Part shown: in pieces, positions 47,315-56,293 of the stretch | Numbering within the stretch: the first letter of the stretch is position 1 | Layout: the number at the start of each line of letters is the position of its first letter | NCBI GenBank assembly: GCA_016194975.1 | Contig: JACQAM010000025.1 | Span: 1-64,000 of the forward strand | Reading direction: 5' to 3' | From: Bacteroidota bacterium | GTDB taxonomy: Bacteria > Bacteroidota > Bacteroidia > Palsa-965 | DNA length: 64,000 nucleotides | Translations under genes and position numbers: made by a program | Notes under the pieces: model-generated | Database searches by the model: none | What the model saw: the letters and a program-made list of their open reading frames with translations, nothing else | What the model was told of the DNA's origin: nothing

Positions 47315-48583
47315 TCATTTCAGCGCGTCTATCGCCACATACGCCATAAGCCCCATGCCGGTGAGAAGTGACGATTCATCCACATCGAAATTCGCATTGT
47401 GTACACCAATGGAAAATTTTCCCTGCCCGACTTCGTCATTCCCGTCCTTACTGGCACGGGCAAGCAGGCGGGCGTCCGGGGAAGCAGTTCCCAATCGATA
47501 AAAGCACGCCGGGATCTTCTGCGAATAGAAAGCAAAATCTTCGGCCGTCATTCGTTGCGGAAGTTCAATTACATTTTCTTTCCCGAGATATTCTTCCGCC
47601 GCCGCGCGCGCGCGATCGGTGAGCAGTGAATCATTCACCAGGAACGGATATCCTTTTTCCACACGGAATTCGCAGGCGCCGCCCATTTCTTTCGCCATTG
47701 CTTCCGCTGTTTTTTTCATATAGTCGTGCGCCTTTGTTCGCCATTCTTCATTCATAGTGCGGAACGTTCCTTCTACATTCACAACATCCGGGATGACATT
47801 CGTTGAACCTTTCCCTTCTATTTTTCCGAATGCAAGAACAGTAGGGATTTCTTTCGCCTGCTTCAGCATTGTGCCTTCTTCCATGAAGAACTGGTGCAAG
47901 GCAGCAATGATGGTGGAAGCAATGAGCACCGGGTTCACATATTCATCTACCATGGCCGCGTGGCCACCTTTTCCTTTCACATTCATGTACAACTCGTCGG
48001 TAGATGCCATGTACATGCCGCTGCGGAAACCCACTTTGCCGGCAGGAAGCGATGGGAACACGTGTTGTGCTAAAATACAACCCGGCGCCGGGTTCTCCAG
48101 TACACCGTCTTTGATCATGAGTGAGGCGCCACCGGGAGCTTTTTCTTCCCCCGGCTGGAAAATGAGTTTCACCGTTCCTTCGAATTCATTCCTGAATTTA
48201 TTGAGCAAATGCGCCACGCCTATAAGCGAGGCCGTATGCACATCGTGCCCGCATGCGTGCATGACGCCCTCATTCTGCGAAACGTATTCCGTTTTATTTT
48301 TTTCTTTGATCGGAAGCGCATCAAGATCGGCGCGCAGGGCAATTGTCTTTTTCTCCGGATTTTTTCCTTTTACGAGGGCCACAATTCCTGTCCCTGTCAT
48401 TTTTACAAATGGAATTCCAAGTGCTTCGAGTTCATCGCAAACAAAAGCGCAGGTATTGAATTCCTGGAAAGAAAGTTCAGGATGCGCGTGGAGGTGGCGG
48501 CGGATATTAATGATACGTGGAAGAAGTTCCTGTGCAGAATTCTGTATTGAAGATTTGAGAGAAGATGTTTTGGTTTCAGACAT
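47315..48583 (-). CDS. M20 family amidohydrolase (N-acyl-amino-acid/hippurate type)
   Basis: A 422-residue zinc enzyme that releases acyl groups from amino acids. Motifs: RRHLHAHPELSFQEF, ALRADLDALPIKEKN, GVMHACGHDVHTASLIG, IFQPGEEKAPGGASLMIKDG and KGKGGHAAMVDEYVNPV, the standard set for the M20D group. The sequence near the end (ARLLARASKDGNDEVGQGKFS) departs from the family and is GC-rich; at the matching DNA (about 47445-47480) it has a small inverted repeat, so a short insertion is possible. The ATG at 48583 is preferred to one four codons upstream. Substrate not known. Confidence 0.88.
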   Translation of the reverse strand: MSETKTSSLKSSIQNSAQELLPRIINIRRHLHAHPELSFQEFNTCAFVCDELEALGIPFVKMTGTGIVALVKGKNPEKKTIALRADLDALPIKEKNKTEYVSQNEGVMHACGHDVHTASLIGVAHLLNKFRNEFEGTVKLIFQPGEEKAPGGASLMIKDGVLENPAPGCILAQHVFPSLPAGKVGFRSGMYMASTDELYMNVKGKGGHAAMVDEYVNPVLIASTIIAALHQFFMEEGTMLKQAKEIPTVLAFGKIEGKGSTNVIPDVVNVEGTFRTMNEEWRTKAHDYMKKTAEAMAKEMGGACEFRVEKGYPFLVNDSLLTDRARAAAEEYLGKENVIELPQRMTAEDFAFYSQKIPACFYRLGTASPDARLLARASKDGNDEVGQGKFSIGVHNANFDVDESSLLTGMGLMAYVAIDALK

Positions 48584-48595
48584 ACGGTGATGCAC

Positions 48596-48710
48596 GATTT
48601 ACAATTTACGATTTACGATTTTTTTCACAGATCTGTACACTATGGAATTTTTCTGAATTACTTTTTTACCGGCCGGCAAATTCAAAATTGCACATCGTAA
48701 ATTGTAAATC
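48596..48710. repeat. ATTTACG heptad palindrome upstream of the M20 gene
   Basis: GATTTACAATTTACGAT (48596-48612) and ATCGTAAATTGTAAATC (48694-48710) are perfect 17-bp inverted arms with 7-bp units (GATTTAC, AATTTAC). The left arm lies 12 bp before the M20 ATG and the right arm lies 8 bp from the stop of the next gene (48719). Confidence 0.82.
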
Positions 48711-48718
48711 ACACCTAT

Positions 48719-51700
48719 TTAAAAATCCAGACTGAATGAAAGATAAAGTATCCGCGGAAGAACCGTTCTGTTCTCTACGCCCCACGCCCAGTCAGCACGC
48801 ACAAAATATCCCCAGATGCGAGAGCGCACACCGAAGCCATAACCGCCGATGATCGGATCCGTATGATTTTTCAGTATGACCATGATCGGATTTCCCTGCG
48901 CAGAGATCACTGTAGTGTTGAGCGAATTTGCCGGATCGTACGGACTCTTTCCTGTCCACGCTGTTCCAATATCACCGAAACCAACGATCTGGAAATTATT
49001 AATAAAATCAGAGCGCAACGGGCGATTGAATAAATATCTGAAAACAGGAATGCGCAGTTCGCTGTTCACCATTGCAAATGAATTTCCGTTCCTTCCGTTC
49101 TGCCAGAATCCGCGCATAGGTGTTGCGAGTGTTTGATACGTGTAATTCATATCGGTAGAAACGCGAACACTCTGATCGAATTTCGGCATGAGCCAGTTGT
49201 CAACTCCGCCCATGTAGTAGATCAGTTTCTCATGGCCGAATGAAGTAGCGCCGCAAATGCGATTCGCCCAGATGATCTCGCGGTGAACTTTCTGGTAATA
49301 ACGGAAATCGAATCCCGCTACGTACAGATCATTCTTGAACCAGCGATTGGACGCATCTTTCGCACCGAAAATACTGTCGAGCCCCTGGAAAGTTTCCACG
49401 AAAACTTTGAACCGCATTCCGTTGTAAAGATTGAGTCCGCGTTTGATCGTGTTGTCGAATACGAGTTCAATTTTTCCATTGGCAGAATTGCTGTAGGTAT
49501 TTCCTCTGAGAAGATTCACGTAGCTGTCCGCAAGATAAACGCGCTGGTCATTCCGGTAACCGAAATTTCCGCGCAAACTCAACACTTCATTGAAAGGATA
49601 TTTTATTCCCCACCGAACTTCCTCCGTATAAATTTTACTCAGTGATCCGGAATTACTCACGTTGAGAAAAGACTGCCGGTGAAGCATTACACTTTTATCC
49701 CAGCGGCGTGTGCGGTCTTCCCAGTACAAAACATATTCATTGCTTTTCAAATTGCTGGAAAGACGAACACCGCCAACGATCTTGTGATCTTCGAGCAAGT
49801 CGCTCATCCCGATCTTGAAAAGCCCGGTGAATCCCGGGTTGAGATAGACCGGCGATTCTCCACCGGTGAAACGCTGGTATCCTGCATTGAGAAAACTATT
49901 GTCGAGCTGGCTCACGACATACTCCGTGCTGAACTGAACTTTATAATTGCGCGCAATGGGAAGCAGGAATTCATCAATGGGTTTTTGCGGAACAGAATCT
50001 TTCTGTGTCGTTGTATCAGGGTTGTATTGCTGCACAACCTGCTGCTGAACATTATTCTTCGGCTGGCCGTGCCCTTCGAACTGGTAATTATTGATGTTGA
50101 TCTTCCCGGAATCATTCTGTGTCGTTTTCATTCCCGGATCCTGTTTCACCGACTGCATTTGTTTTCCCGTTGGGATTTTCGGGGCTTCTTCTTTCAGTTT
50201 TTCAGTCGAATCGATCTCCGCTTCTATCTGCGCCAGTTCTATCATCCGATCGCGGTGAGCGGTGTTCTTCAGTTTCGAAGCAGCGAGTTCATTGAAATCA
50301 CGGAGCGAATCGATGTAGATGAAATATTTTCCGTCGTGAAAAATAATTTCGGAAAGTTTATTGGCAGACGGAACAACATCCTGAGAAAGAATATTGTATT
50401 TCAGGTTTGTGACCGGGATGCTGTTCGCGAGATAACGATAATGCGCGCTCGTATCCACATACGCGATCACGCTGTCGAAGTAACCGACATAGCGGTTATA
50501 AATTCCATTCTGATCGCTGATGTAACTGAAATGTTCATTATCCCAGGGTTGTGCCTGCATTTCATTGATGCCGGGCGTATTGGTAATGCGGCGCAGCACA
50601 TTAGAATGGGAGAGATAATCGTAAACAAAAAGATCGTAGCTGGTAACGAGTTTCACATCTGTACTCACCACTCCAAGTGTATCACTCACGCGATTCGAAC
50701 TGAAGATGATGCTTTTCCCATTGTCAATAAAACGCGGATAGAGATCATCATAAATATCTTTGGTGATCGCAACGGCGCTTCCACTGCCAATGTTGTAAAC
50801 GAAAATATCCGTCTGCCCATTCTGCACTGCAGACATCACGAAAGATTTTCCATCGGGAGAATAATTGATGTCAATGATCTTGATGAAATTGTAAATGGGT
50901 TTGATGGTTTTCTCTTTGGTCTCGAGCGTGTAAATGCAGAGCCACGTTTCTCCTTTCGATTCGTAAATAAAAGAAAGCAGTTCTCCTGTAGGATGCCACG
51001 TTACGAGTGGGTAAGAATAATCATTGATGCGATCAAGCTTTTGTCCTTGTTTGAAAAGACGTTTTCTTTTCCCGGTAGTAAGATCTTCGAGCCAGAGTTT
51101 CACCTGTCCCATTTCATTGGTAACATACGTGATGTATTTCCCGTCGGGGCTCAGCTTCGCCATACTGTAAACGCGTGTACTCTTCGGTTTTTTCAGCAAT
51201 GGAATATTCGCAGGCAGAACGCGCGTTGTATCATTGAGCGAATAACGTTTGGCATAATAATCTTCCCATTCCAGCGTGAGCACTTTCATATTCACACCGA
51301 TCACGAAGAGAAAAGAACTTTCCACATTACGGCTCACCTTGGTCATGTAAAGAATATTCGGGATCACCGCAGGACTGTATTTTTCCGCGATGTAATACCA
51401 GATACTCTGTCCTGCATATTGCGCATCCACGCCCGTAAGGTGATTGAACTTGCGGTAACGCCCGCTCATGATCCCGTCGCGCACGCGATTGTCAATATCA
51501 CTGTCCCATCCTTTCGCAATGTAATTGATCAGTCCTTTCGTGTACCATTCCGGCAAATTGAGCAGCGTGGAATTTTTCACCATGTCGCGCACATTTCCGC
51601 CATACATCATTTCATTGATAAGAATTTCTGCAATGCCGGCGCGGATCTGTTCTTCGAGGCGAACATGATCTCCTTCGTAATAAAGAAAAACTTTCCGTCC

Positions 51701-52078
51701 CACAATGCGTGTTACACCACCCACATTCGATCCGTCATCACTATTCAGTCCTACATTACTCTGTTTGAAATCTTCCTGCTTGTTGTAAACGATGAACTGA
51801 ATCCGGTCTTCCAGCGTATAGTCAAAATATTTTTCGATGTCGGCAATATGATTTTTTGCAGCACGCGCTACATAAATTGCGAGTTCCGATCCGCCGGTAT
51901 TGTAATACACTTCATATTTCGGGAATTTGTAATAATTCCATTTGAAATCCTGGTACTGCACGCGGTTCTGCCCGAAATCAGTTTGTGATCCGTTGTAGAA
52001 TTGCGCCGGCAAAATTACAGGGATAAAAAGCAGGAAAAATAATTTCCACACACGCGGAGAGATGCGATACATCTTCAT
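48719..52078 (-). CDS. Exported beta-propeller / outer-membrane barrel protein with inactive peptidase-like domain
   Basis: A 1119-residue protein (start ATG 52078, MKMYRISPRVWKLFFLLFIP then a cut near PAQ). After the signal, residues about 30-300 resemble the peptidase MA (gluzincin) domain, but the helix that should carry HExxH reads AGIAEILINEMM, so it lacks the metal ligands. The centre is a TolB-like WD40 propeller (YSMAKLSPDGKYITYVTNE, INYSPDGKSFVMSAV). The last 350 residues are beta-rich and resemble an Omp85/surface-antigen barrel (GFGDIGTAWTGKSPYDP, YGFGVRSRIWGYFVRADWAWG, aromatic end ILYLSFSLDF). A Gln/Lys-rich linker separates propeller and barrel. Similar large proteins occur in Bacteroidota, function not established to my knowledge. 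Confidence 0.78.
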   Translation of the reverse strand: MKMYRISPRVWKLFFLLFIPVILPAQFYNGSQTDFGQNRVQYQDFKWNYYKFPKYEVYYNTGGSELAIYVARAAKNHIADIEKYFDYTLEDRIQFIVYNKQEDFKQSNVGLNSDDGSNVGGVTRIVGRKVFLYYEGDHVRLEEQIRAGIAEILINEMMYGGNVRDMVKNSTLLNLPEWYTKGLINYIAKGWDSDIDNRVRDGIMSGRYRKFNHLTGVDAQYAGQSIWYYIAEKYSPAVIPNILYMTKVSRNVESSFLFVIGVNMKVLTLEWEDYYAKRYSLNDTTRVLPANIPLLKKPKSTRVYSMAKLSPDGKYITYVTNEMGQVKLWLEDLTTGKRKRLFKQGQKLDRINDYSYPLVTWHPTGELLSFIYESKGETWLCIYTLETKEKTIKPIYNFIKIIDINYSPDGKSFVMSAVQNGQTDIFVYNIGSGSAVAITKDIYDDLYPRFIDNGKSIIFSSNRVSDTLGVVSTDVKLVTSYDLFVYDYLSHSNVLRRITNTPGINEMQAQPWDNEHFSYISDQNGIYNRYVGYFDSVIAYVDTSAHYRYLANSIPVTNLKYNILSQDVVPSANKLSEIIFHDGKYFIYIDSLRDFNELAASKLKNTAHRDRMIELAQIEAEIDSTEKLKEEAPKIPTGKQMQSVKQDPGMKTTQNDSGKININNYQFEGHGQPKNNVQQQVVQQYNPDTTTQKDSVPQKPIDEFLLPIARNYKVQFSTEYVVSQLDNSFLNAGYQRFTGGESPVYLNPGFTGLFKIGMSDLLEDHKIVGGVRLSSNLKSNEYVLYWEDRTRRWDKSVMLHRQSFLNVSNSGSLSKIYTEEVRWGIKYPFNEVLSLRGNFGYRNDQRVYLADSYVNLLRGNTYSNSANGKIELVFDNTIKRGLNLYNGMRFKVFVETFQGLDSIFGAKDASNRWFKNDLYVAGFDFRYYQKVHREIIWANRICGATSFGHEKLIYYMGGVDNWLMPKFDQSVRVSTDMNYTYQTLATPMRGFWQNGRNGNSFAMVNSELRIPVFRYLFNRPLRSDFINNFQIVGFGDIGTAWTGKSPYDPANSLNTTVISAQGNPIMVILKNHTDPIIGGYGFGVRSRIWGYFVRADWAWGVENRTVLPRILYLSFSLDF

Positions 52079-52183
52079 GTTGCAAAGAATAAAGTTCATA
52101 ACAGAGATCAATCCCGGCGAAAAGTGTGTGGAGGAGTTCCCCCGGAAAAGCCGCGCTGCTGCGGACAATAAAGATACAAAATC

Positions 52184-52444
52184 GGGAAGGATTACAGATA
52201 ATACTGCTATTCTGGGTAGTGGCTCAGTTTGCTCTTTTCCGATTCAACTTCGCGCCTTGGCGCCTTCGCGGTTCCTAAACCATTCTTTTATTAAACCGCA
52301 AAGACGCTAAGGCGCTAAGAATTTTCAAACTGACCCACTACCCTATTCTGAAATAAAAAAGAATTGCTTCTGACAGGGAAATTTTTGCAATTTAACATCC
52401 TGGAAATTTCTTCATTCACCAATCTGTATATCTGTAATCTTCCC
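52184..52444. repeat. GATTACA heptad palindrome, split by a small mobile element
   Basis: The left arm GGGAAGGATTACAGATAATA (from 52184) is complementary to the right arm AATCTGTATATCTGTAATCT with TCCC (52421-52444). The units GATTACA and TCTGTAA are 7 bp. A 128-bp element is inserted between them. The 285-bp gap holds no gene; a near-match -7 box TATCTTTA lies at 52169-52176 (minus strand). Confidence 0.65.
52215..52342. mobile_element. MITE-like element, copy B (128 bp)
   Basis: Begins GGTAGTGGCTCAGTTTG and ends CAAACTGACCCACTACC, flanked by the exact direct repeat CTATTCTG (52207-52214 and 52343-52350). It is the reverse complement of copy A with three differing bases. No reading frame. 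The arms repeat at 8 bp and the whole element can fold into one long imperfect hairpin. Confidence 0.9.
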
Positions 52445-52454
52445 ACCTCCGGAA

Positions 52455-53099
52455 ATGAAAATTAAAACTTTCACCTTCAATCCCTTCACGCAAAACACGT
52501 ATGTACTCAGTGATGAAAGCGGGGAATGTGTGATCATTGATCCGGGATGTTATGATTCGGAAGAAGAGCAGGAATTGGAAAATTACATCAGTGCTGAAAA
52601 ATTAAAACCGGTTCATTTGCTCAATACGCATTGCCACGTGGATCATGTTTTCGGTAATTATTTTGCTGCGCAGAAATGGAATCTTGGCCTTGAAATAAAT
52701 AAGGAAGAACTTCCGGTGCTGCGGGCTTTTCCGAAAGTGTGCGAACTGTACGGGCTAAAAGGAAATGTACAACCTGAACCGGAAAAATTTCTTGACGAAG
52801 GACAAACGGTGAAATTCGGGAATACAACACTGGAAATTTTTTTTACGCCGGGGCATTCCCCGGGAAGCATTTGTTTTTACAGTGAAAAAGATAAAACCAT
52901 TATCAGCGGCGATGTGCTTTTCCAGAATAGCATTGGCCGCAGCGATCTTCCCGGTGGCGATCCTGAAACTCTTTTAAATAGTATCCGCAAAAAATTATTT
53001 GTACTGCCCGATGAGGTGAACGTTTTTTCCGGACACGGCCCTTCGACTACGATCGGTTGGGAAAAAAGAAATAATCCTTTCGCGGGGGAAAATTCCTGA
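52455..53099 (+). CDS. Metallo-beta-lactamase-fold hydrolase, glyoxalase II-like
   Basis: A 214-residue cytosolic hydrolase with a two-zinc site: THCHVDH at residues 58-64, GHSPGSICFY, SGDVLFQNSIGRSDLPGGD, and a later His in VFSGHGPST. The length and order fit the short glyoxalase II-like proteins (YcbL type) that hydrolyse thioesters such as S-lactoylglutathione, but the C-terminal substrate domain of true GloB is missing. Substrate not proven. A rho-independent terminator follows 30 bp after the stop. Confidence 0.88.
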   Translation: MKIKTFTFNPFTQNTYVLSDESGECVIIDPGCYDSEEEQELENYISAEKLKPVHLLNTHCHVDHVFGNYFAAQKWNLGLEINKEELPVLRAFPKVCELYGLKGNVQPEPEKFLDEGQTVKFGNTTLEIFFTPGHSPGSICFYSEKDKTIISGDVLFQNSIGRSDLPGGDPETLLNSIRKKLFVLPDEVNVFSGHGPSTTIGWEKRNNPFAGENS

Positions 53100-53130
53100 A
53101 CTGGAAATCTTCCACTTAACAATCAGGAGA

Positions 53131-53156
53131 AACCGGTTAAGAGCCGGTTTTTTCCT
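53131..53156 (+). terminator. Rho-independent terminator after the MBL-fold gene
   Basis: AACCGG (53131-53136) pairs with CCGGTT (53144-53149), followed by a T-rich run. Confidence 0.75.
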
Positions 53157-53254
53157 TTTAAAGTATTTGCCGGAATTTTTGTGTGGAATCGCAGCAGTCG
53201 CCGCGTTCTTATTGGTGAATCGAAGAAAGCACGAAACAACTAAAAAATAAAACC

Positions 53255-54091
53255 ATGAAAAATTTATTCAGAACACTGGCGGCAGCTCTTCTTATTTTCC
53301 CAATGAGCGCATTCGCACAGGACGCCAACACCGGCGATATCAAAGTCACCGTGACCGACGAAATGAATGCCCCGATGCCGGGCGCAGTAGTGATGATCGT
53401 CGCCGGCGGATCAACACAGGGTGGAGCTACCAACATGGATGGCACCATTACTTTCCGCGCGCTCAATCCCGGATCGTACGATCTCACCGCGAGAATGTCG
53501 GGCTACAAAAAATTCACGAAGACCGCAGTAGTGGTGAATGCCGGACAAACTGCGTACACCGATTTTCCGATGCAACTCACTACGTGCGATACGTGCGTGA
53601 TCGTGATACGCGATGTGAAGAGCCCGGTAGATCCTACTTTTTCCACGCTGAAAAATATAAATGCAGATGAGATCAAAACAATGGCAGTCGATCATTCCAA
53701 TTTACTCAGCATGATTACGGCAGAATGCGGCGATGTGCAGGAAGGAAAAGGCGGACAATTAGTAATGCGCGGCTCACGCGAAGGCGCAAGCACCATGTAC
53801 ATTGACGGTGAAGAAATGTATGGCAGCACGGGAATTCCGGGTGGCGCTATTGAACAGGTAACAGTTCTTTCGGGAGGAATTCCTGCTTCATTCGGAGATC
53901 TCACCGGCGGAGTAGTGATCATCACCACGAAAAGTTACTGGACGGGAGCATCGGCAAAAGAACGCATGCACGAAGCGGATGCCGAAGCGAAAGCTGCTGC
54001 GAAAAAAGCGATGCTTGAAAAAGAAGGAAAACTGAAAGAGGATAAGAACGAGATCATCGAGCAGAGTGCGCCGGCGAATGGTGCACATTGA
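53255..54091 (+). CDS. Exported TonB-receptor plug-only protein with regulatory domain
   Basis: A 278-residue protein with a signal peptide (MKNLFRTLAAALLIFPMSAFAQ). A carboxypeptidase regulatory-like domain follows (IKVTVTDEMNAPMPGAVVMI ... LNPGSYDLTARMSGYKKF), then a plug-like domain (GGQLVMRGSREGASTMYIDG, IPGGAIEQVTVLSGGIPASFG, LTGGVVIITTK). In TonB-dependent receptors a barrel of 600 or more residues would follow here. Instead the protein ends with a charged helical tail rich in Ala, Lys and Glu (AEAKAAAKKAMLEKEGKLKE). The stop is followed by its own terminator, so this is not a frameshift artefact of the next gene. It may be a decayed receptor or a dedicated binding protein. Confidence 0.82.
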   Translation: MKNLFRTLAAALLIFPMSAFAQDANTGDIKVTVTDEMNAPMPGAVVMIVAGGSTQGGATNMDGTITFRALNPGSYDLTARMSGYKKFTKTAVVVNAGQTAYTDFPMQLTTCDTCVIVIRDVKSPVDPTFSTLKNINADEIKTMAVDHSNLLSMITAECGDVQEGKGGQLVMRGSREGASTMYIDGEEMYGSTGIPGGAIEQVTVLSGGIPASFGDLTGGVVIITTKSYWTGASAKERMHEADAEAKAAAKKAMLEKEGKLKEDKNEIIEQSAPANGAH

Positions 54092-54111
54092 GGAAATAAT
54101 TTTTTTTCTGA

Positions 54112-54143
54112 GAACAGGATCTCTTGCAGGTCCTGTTTTTTTT
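54112..54143 (+). terminator. Rho-independent terminator after the plug-only gene
   Basis: AACAGGA pairs with TCCTGTT across an 11-base loop, followed by eight T. Confidence 0.85.
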
Positions 54144-54239
54144 ATGCGGTGGAAATGCGATGCGAATGGCAAATCTTCATTGTGAAGACCACACGCCACT
54201 TCCGAAATCGCCTTAACTTGCAGCCGAAATCTTTTACCC

Positions 54240-56285
54240 ATGAAAGCCATTCAAAGGATCACGCCTTTTCTCATCGTTGCCCTGTTTTCCATTTTCGGAT
54301 TCAGCGGCGCATACACTAATCTTCCTGATGTTTTTGCCGATAAGATCGACAGCTCTGTTGATCCTGCTAAAGATTTTTTTCTTTATGCCAATGGAAAATG
54401 GTTTAAGAATAATCCTATTCCCTCAAGTGAAACTAATTGGGGAGTGGGCGATCTTGTGCAGGAAGAAATTTATAAAAATCTGAAATCCATCAATGAAAAT
54501 TCAGCATCACATACATCAGACGGAACAAGAGAAACGCAGCAGATCGGAAATTTCTGGAGCGCGGGAATGGATTCCGCAAATTGTGAACAGAAAGGAATTA
54601 CTCCACTGAATGATTACCTGGCCATCATAGACGGCGCAAAAGATTTACCCGGCGTAGTGAATGCAATGAATAAACTCGAATGCATGCAGATCGGAATTTT
54701 TCATTCGGGAATATCGGTTGGCCAGGATTCGAAGAACAGCGAACGCATGGTGGTGAATCTTTACCAGGGCGGACTCGGCTTACCCGATCGCGATTATTAT
54801 TTCAACACCGATGCCGATACGAAGAAGATCCGCGCTGCTTATGTAAAACACATTGCTAACGTGCTTGCGCTCTCGGGAACGAACGTGAAGATCGCGCAGA
54901 AGATGAGTAAAAAAATTGTTGCGTTCGAAACTTCGCTCGCCACAAATTCGCGCAAGCTCGCACAACTGCGCGATCCGTATGCAAATTACAATATGATGGG
55001 CATTGATGACGTGACAAAAAAACTCACCCCGTCCATCGACTGGAAAGCAGCATGCACTGCACAAGGATTGAAAAATGTGGATTCCATTATGGTGGGCCAG
55101 CCCGAATTTTTTTCACAGCTCGAAAAACTGATGAAGGGCACGAATGTGGAGGTGATGAAATATTACATGCGCTATCACCTCGTTTCTGCTTATGCTTCGT
55201 TCCTGAACAAAGCGCTCGATGATGAGGATTTTAATTTCTTCGGAAAAATTCTTTCGGGCGCGCAGTCGCAACGCCCGCGCTGGAAACGCGTACTCGATGC
55301 CGAAGAAGGTGCAATGGGAATGGTGCTCGGAAAATTATTTGTGCAGGAATATTTTCCTGAGAAAACAAAAAAACGATACAACGATATGGTGGAAGCGATA
55401 CGCACCGCTTATGCAGAAAGAATAAAACGCCTCGACTGGATGAGTGATGCAACAAAAACAAAAGCGCTGGATAAACTTTCGCGCATGACGAAAAAAGTCG
55501 GTTACCCTGATAAGTGGAAAGATTATTCGAAACTTGTTATCGGTAGAAATTCTTACGGAGAGAATATGATCAATTCGGCGCTCTGGCATTACAACGATAT
55601 GATCTCGAAATACGGAAAACCGGTTGATCGTACAGAATGGGATATGACGCCGCAGACTTATAATGCCTATTACAATCCTTCGAACAATGAAATAGTTTTG
55701 CCCGCCGCCATCTTCACAATTCCCGGTTATCCCGATTCTCTTATTGATGACGCTGTTGTTTACGGATACGGAGCCGCCTCAACGATCGGCCACGAAATGA
55801 CGCATGGCTTCGATGATGAAGGAAGAAATTTTGATGCCGCAGGAAATTTAGTGAGTTGGTGGACAGATGAAGATGCAAAAAAATTCCAGGAACGTTCTGC
55901 GGTGATGGTGCGGCAGTTCAATGCGTACGAACCACTTCCGGGAAAACATATTAATGGCGCTGCTTCATTGGGAGAAAATATTGCGGACTACGGCGGAGTG
56001 TTGCTCGGCATTGATGCGTTCAAAAAAACGCAGCAATACAAAGAGGGAAAACTCATTGGCGGATACACGCCGATGCAAAGATATTTTCTTGGTTATGCGC
56101 TTGGCTGGATGATCGAGCAGCGCGACCAGGAACTGGCGAAACGGCTAATGACCGATGTACATGCACCGGCGAAATGGAGAGTGATTGGCCCGTTCTCGAA
56201 TGTTCCGGAATTTTACGATGCATTTCACGTGAAGCCCGGCGATCCAATGTGGCGCGCCGATTCGGTGAGAGTAAGCATCTGGTAA
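54240..56285 (+). CDS. M13 family (neprilysin/PepO) metallopeptidase
   Basis: A 681-residue exported zinc peptidase that cleaves short peptides. The signal peptide is MKAIQRITPFLIVALFSIFG, followed by an M13 N-terminal region (SVDPAKDFFLYANGKWFKNN). The catalytic site is HEMTH at residues 518-522, in TIGHEMTHGFDDEGRNFDA, with the third ligand in ENIAD (579-583). NAYYNPSNNEIVLPAAIF is also typical. The end is DSVRVSIW, where many M13 enzymes have a C-x-x-W pattern; the Cys is missing here. The gene stands alone and converges on the glycosyltransferase downstream with 8 bp between the stops. Confidence 0.95.
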   Translation: MKAIQRITPFLIVALFSIFGFSGAYTNLPDVFADKIDSSVDPAKDFFLYANGKWFKNNPIPSSETNWGVGDLVQEEIYKNLKSINENSASHTSDGTRETQQIGNFWSAGMDSANCEQKGITPLNDYLAIIDGAKDLPGVVNAMNKLECMQIGIFHSGISVGQDSKNSERMVVNLYQGGLGLPDRDYYFNTDADTKKIRAAYVKHIANVLALSGTNVKIAQKMSKKIVAFETSLATNSRKLAQLRDPYANYNMMGIDDVTKKLTPSIDWKAACTAQGLKNVDSIMVGQPEFFSQLEKLMKGTNVEVMKYYMRYHLVSAYASFLNKALDDEDFNFFGKILSGAQSQRPRWKRVLDAEEGAMGMVLGKLFVQEYFPEKTKKRYNDMVEAIRTAYAERIKRLDWMSDATKTKALDKLSRMTKKVGYPDKWKDYSKLVIGRNSYGENMINSALWHYNDMISKYGKPVDRTEWDMTPQTYNAYYNPSNNEIVLPAAIFTIPGYPDSLIDDAVVYGYGAASTIGHEMTHGFDDEGRNFDAAGNLVSWWTDEDAKKFQERSAVMVRQFNAYEPLPGKHINGAASLGENIADYGGVLLGIDAFKKTQQYKEGKLIGGYTPMQRYFLGYALGWMIEQRDQELAKRLMTDVHAPAKWRVIGPFSNVPEFYDAFHVKPGDPMWRADSVRVSIW

Positions 56286-56293
56286 AAAAGGGA

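Noticed and set aside
49679-51988. A 769-codon open frame on the plus strand
   Set aside because: It is antisense to the propeller/barrel gene, which has clear domains and a signal peptide; the plus frame has no recognisable motif.
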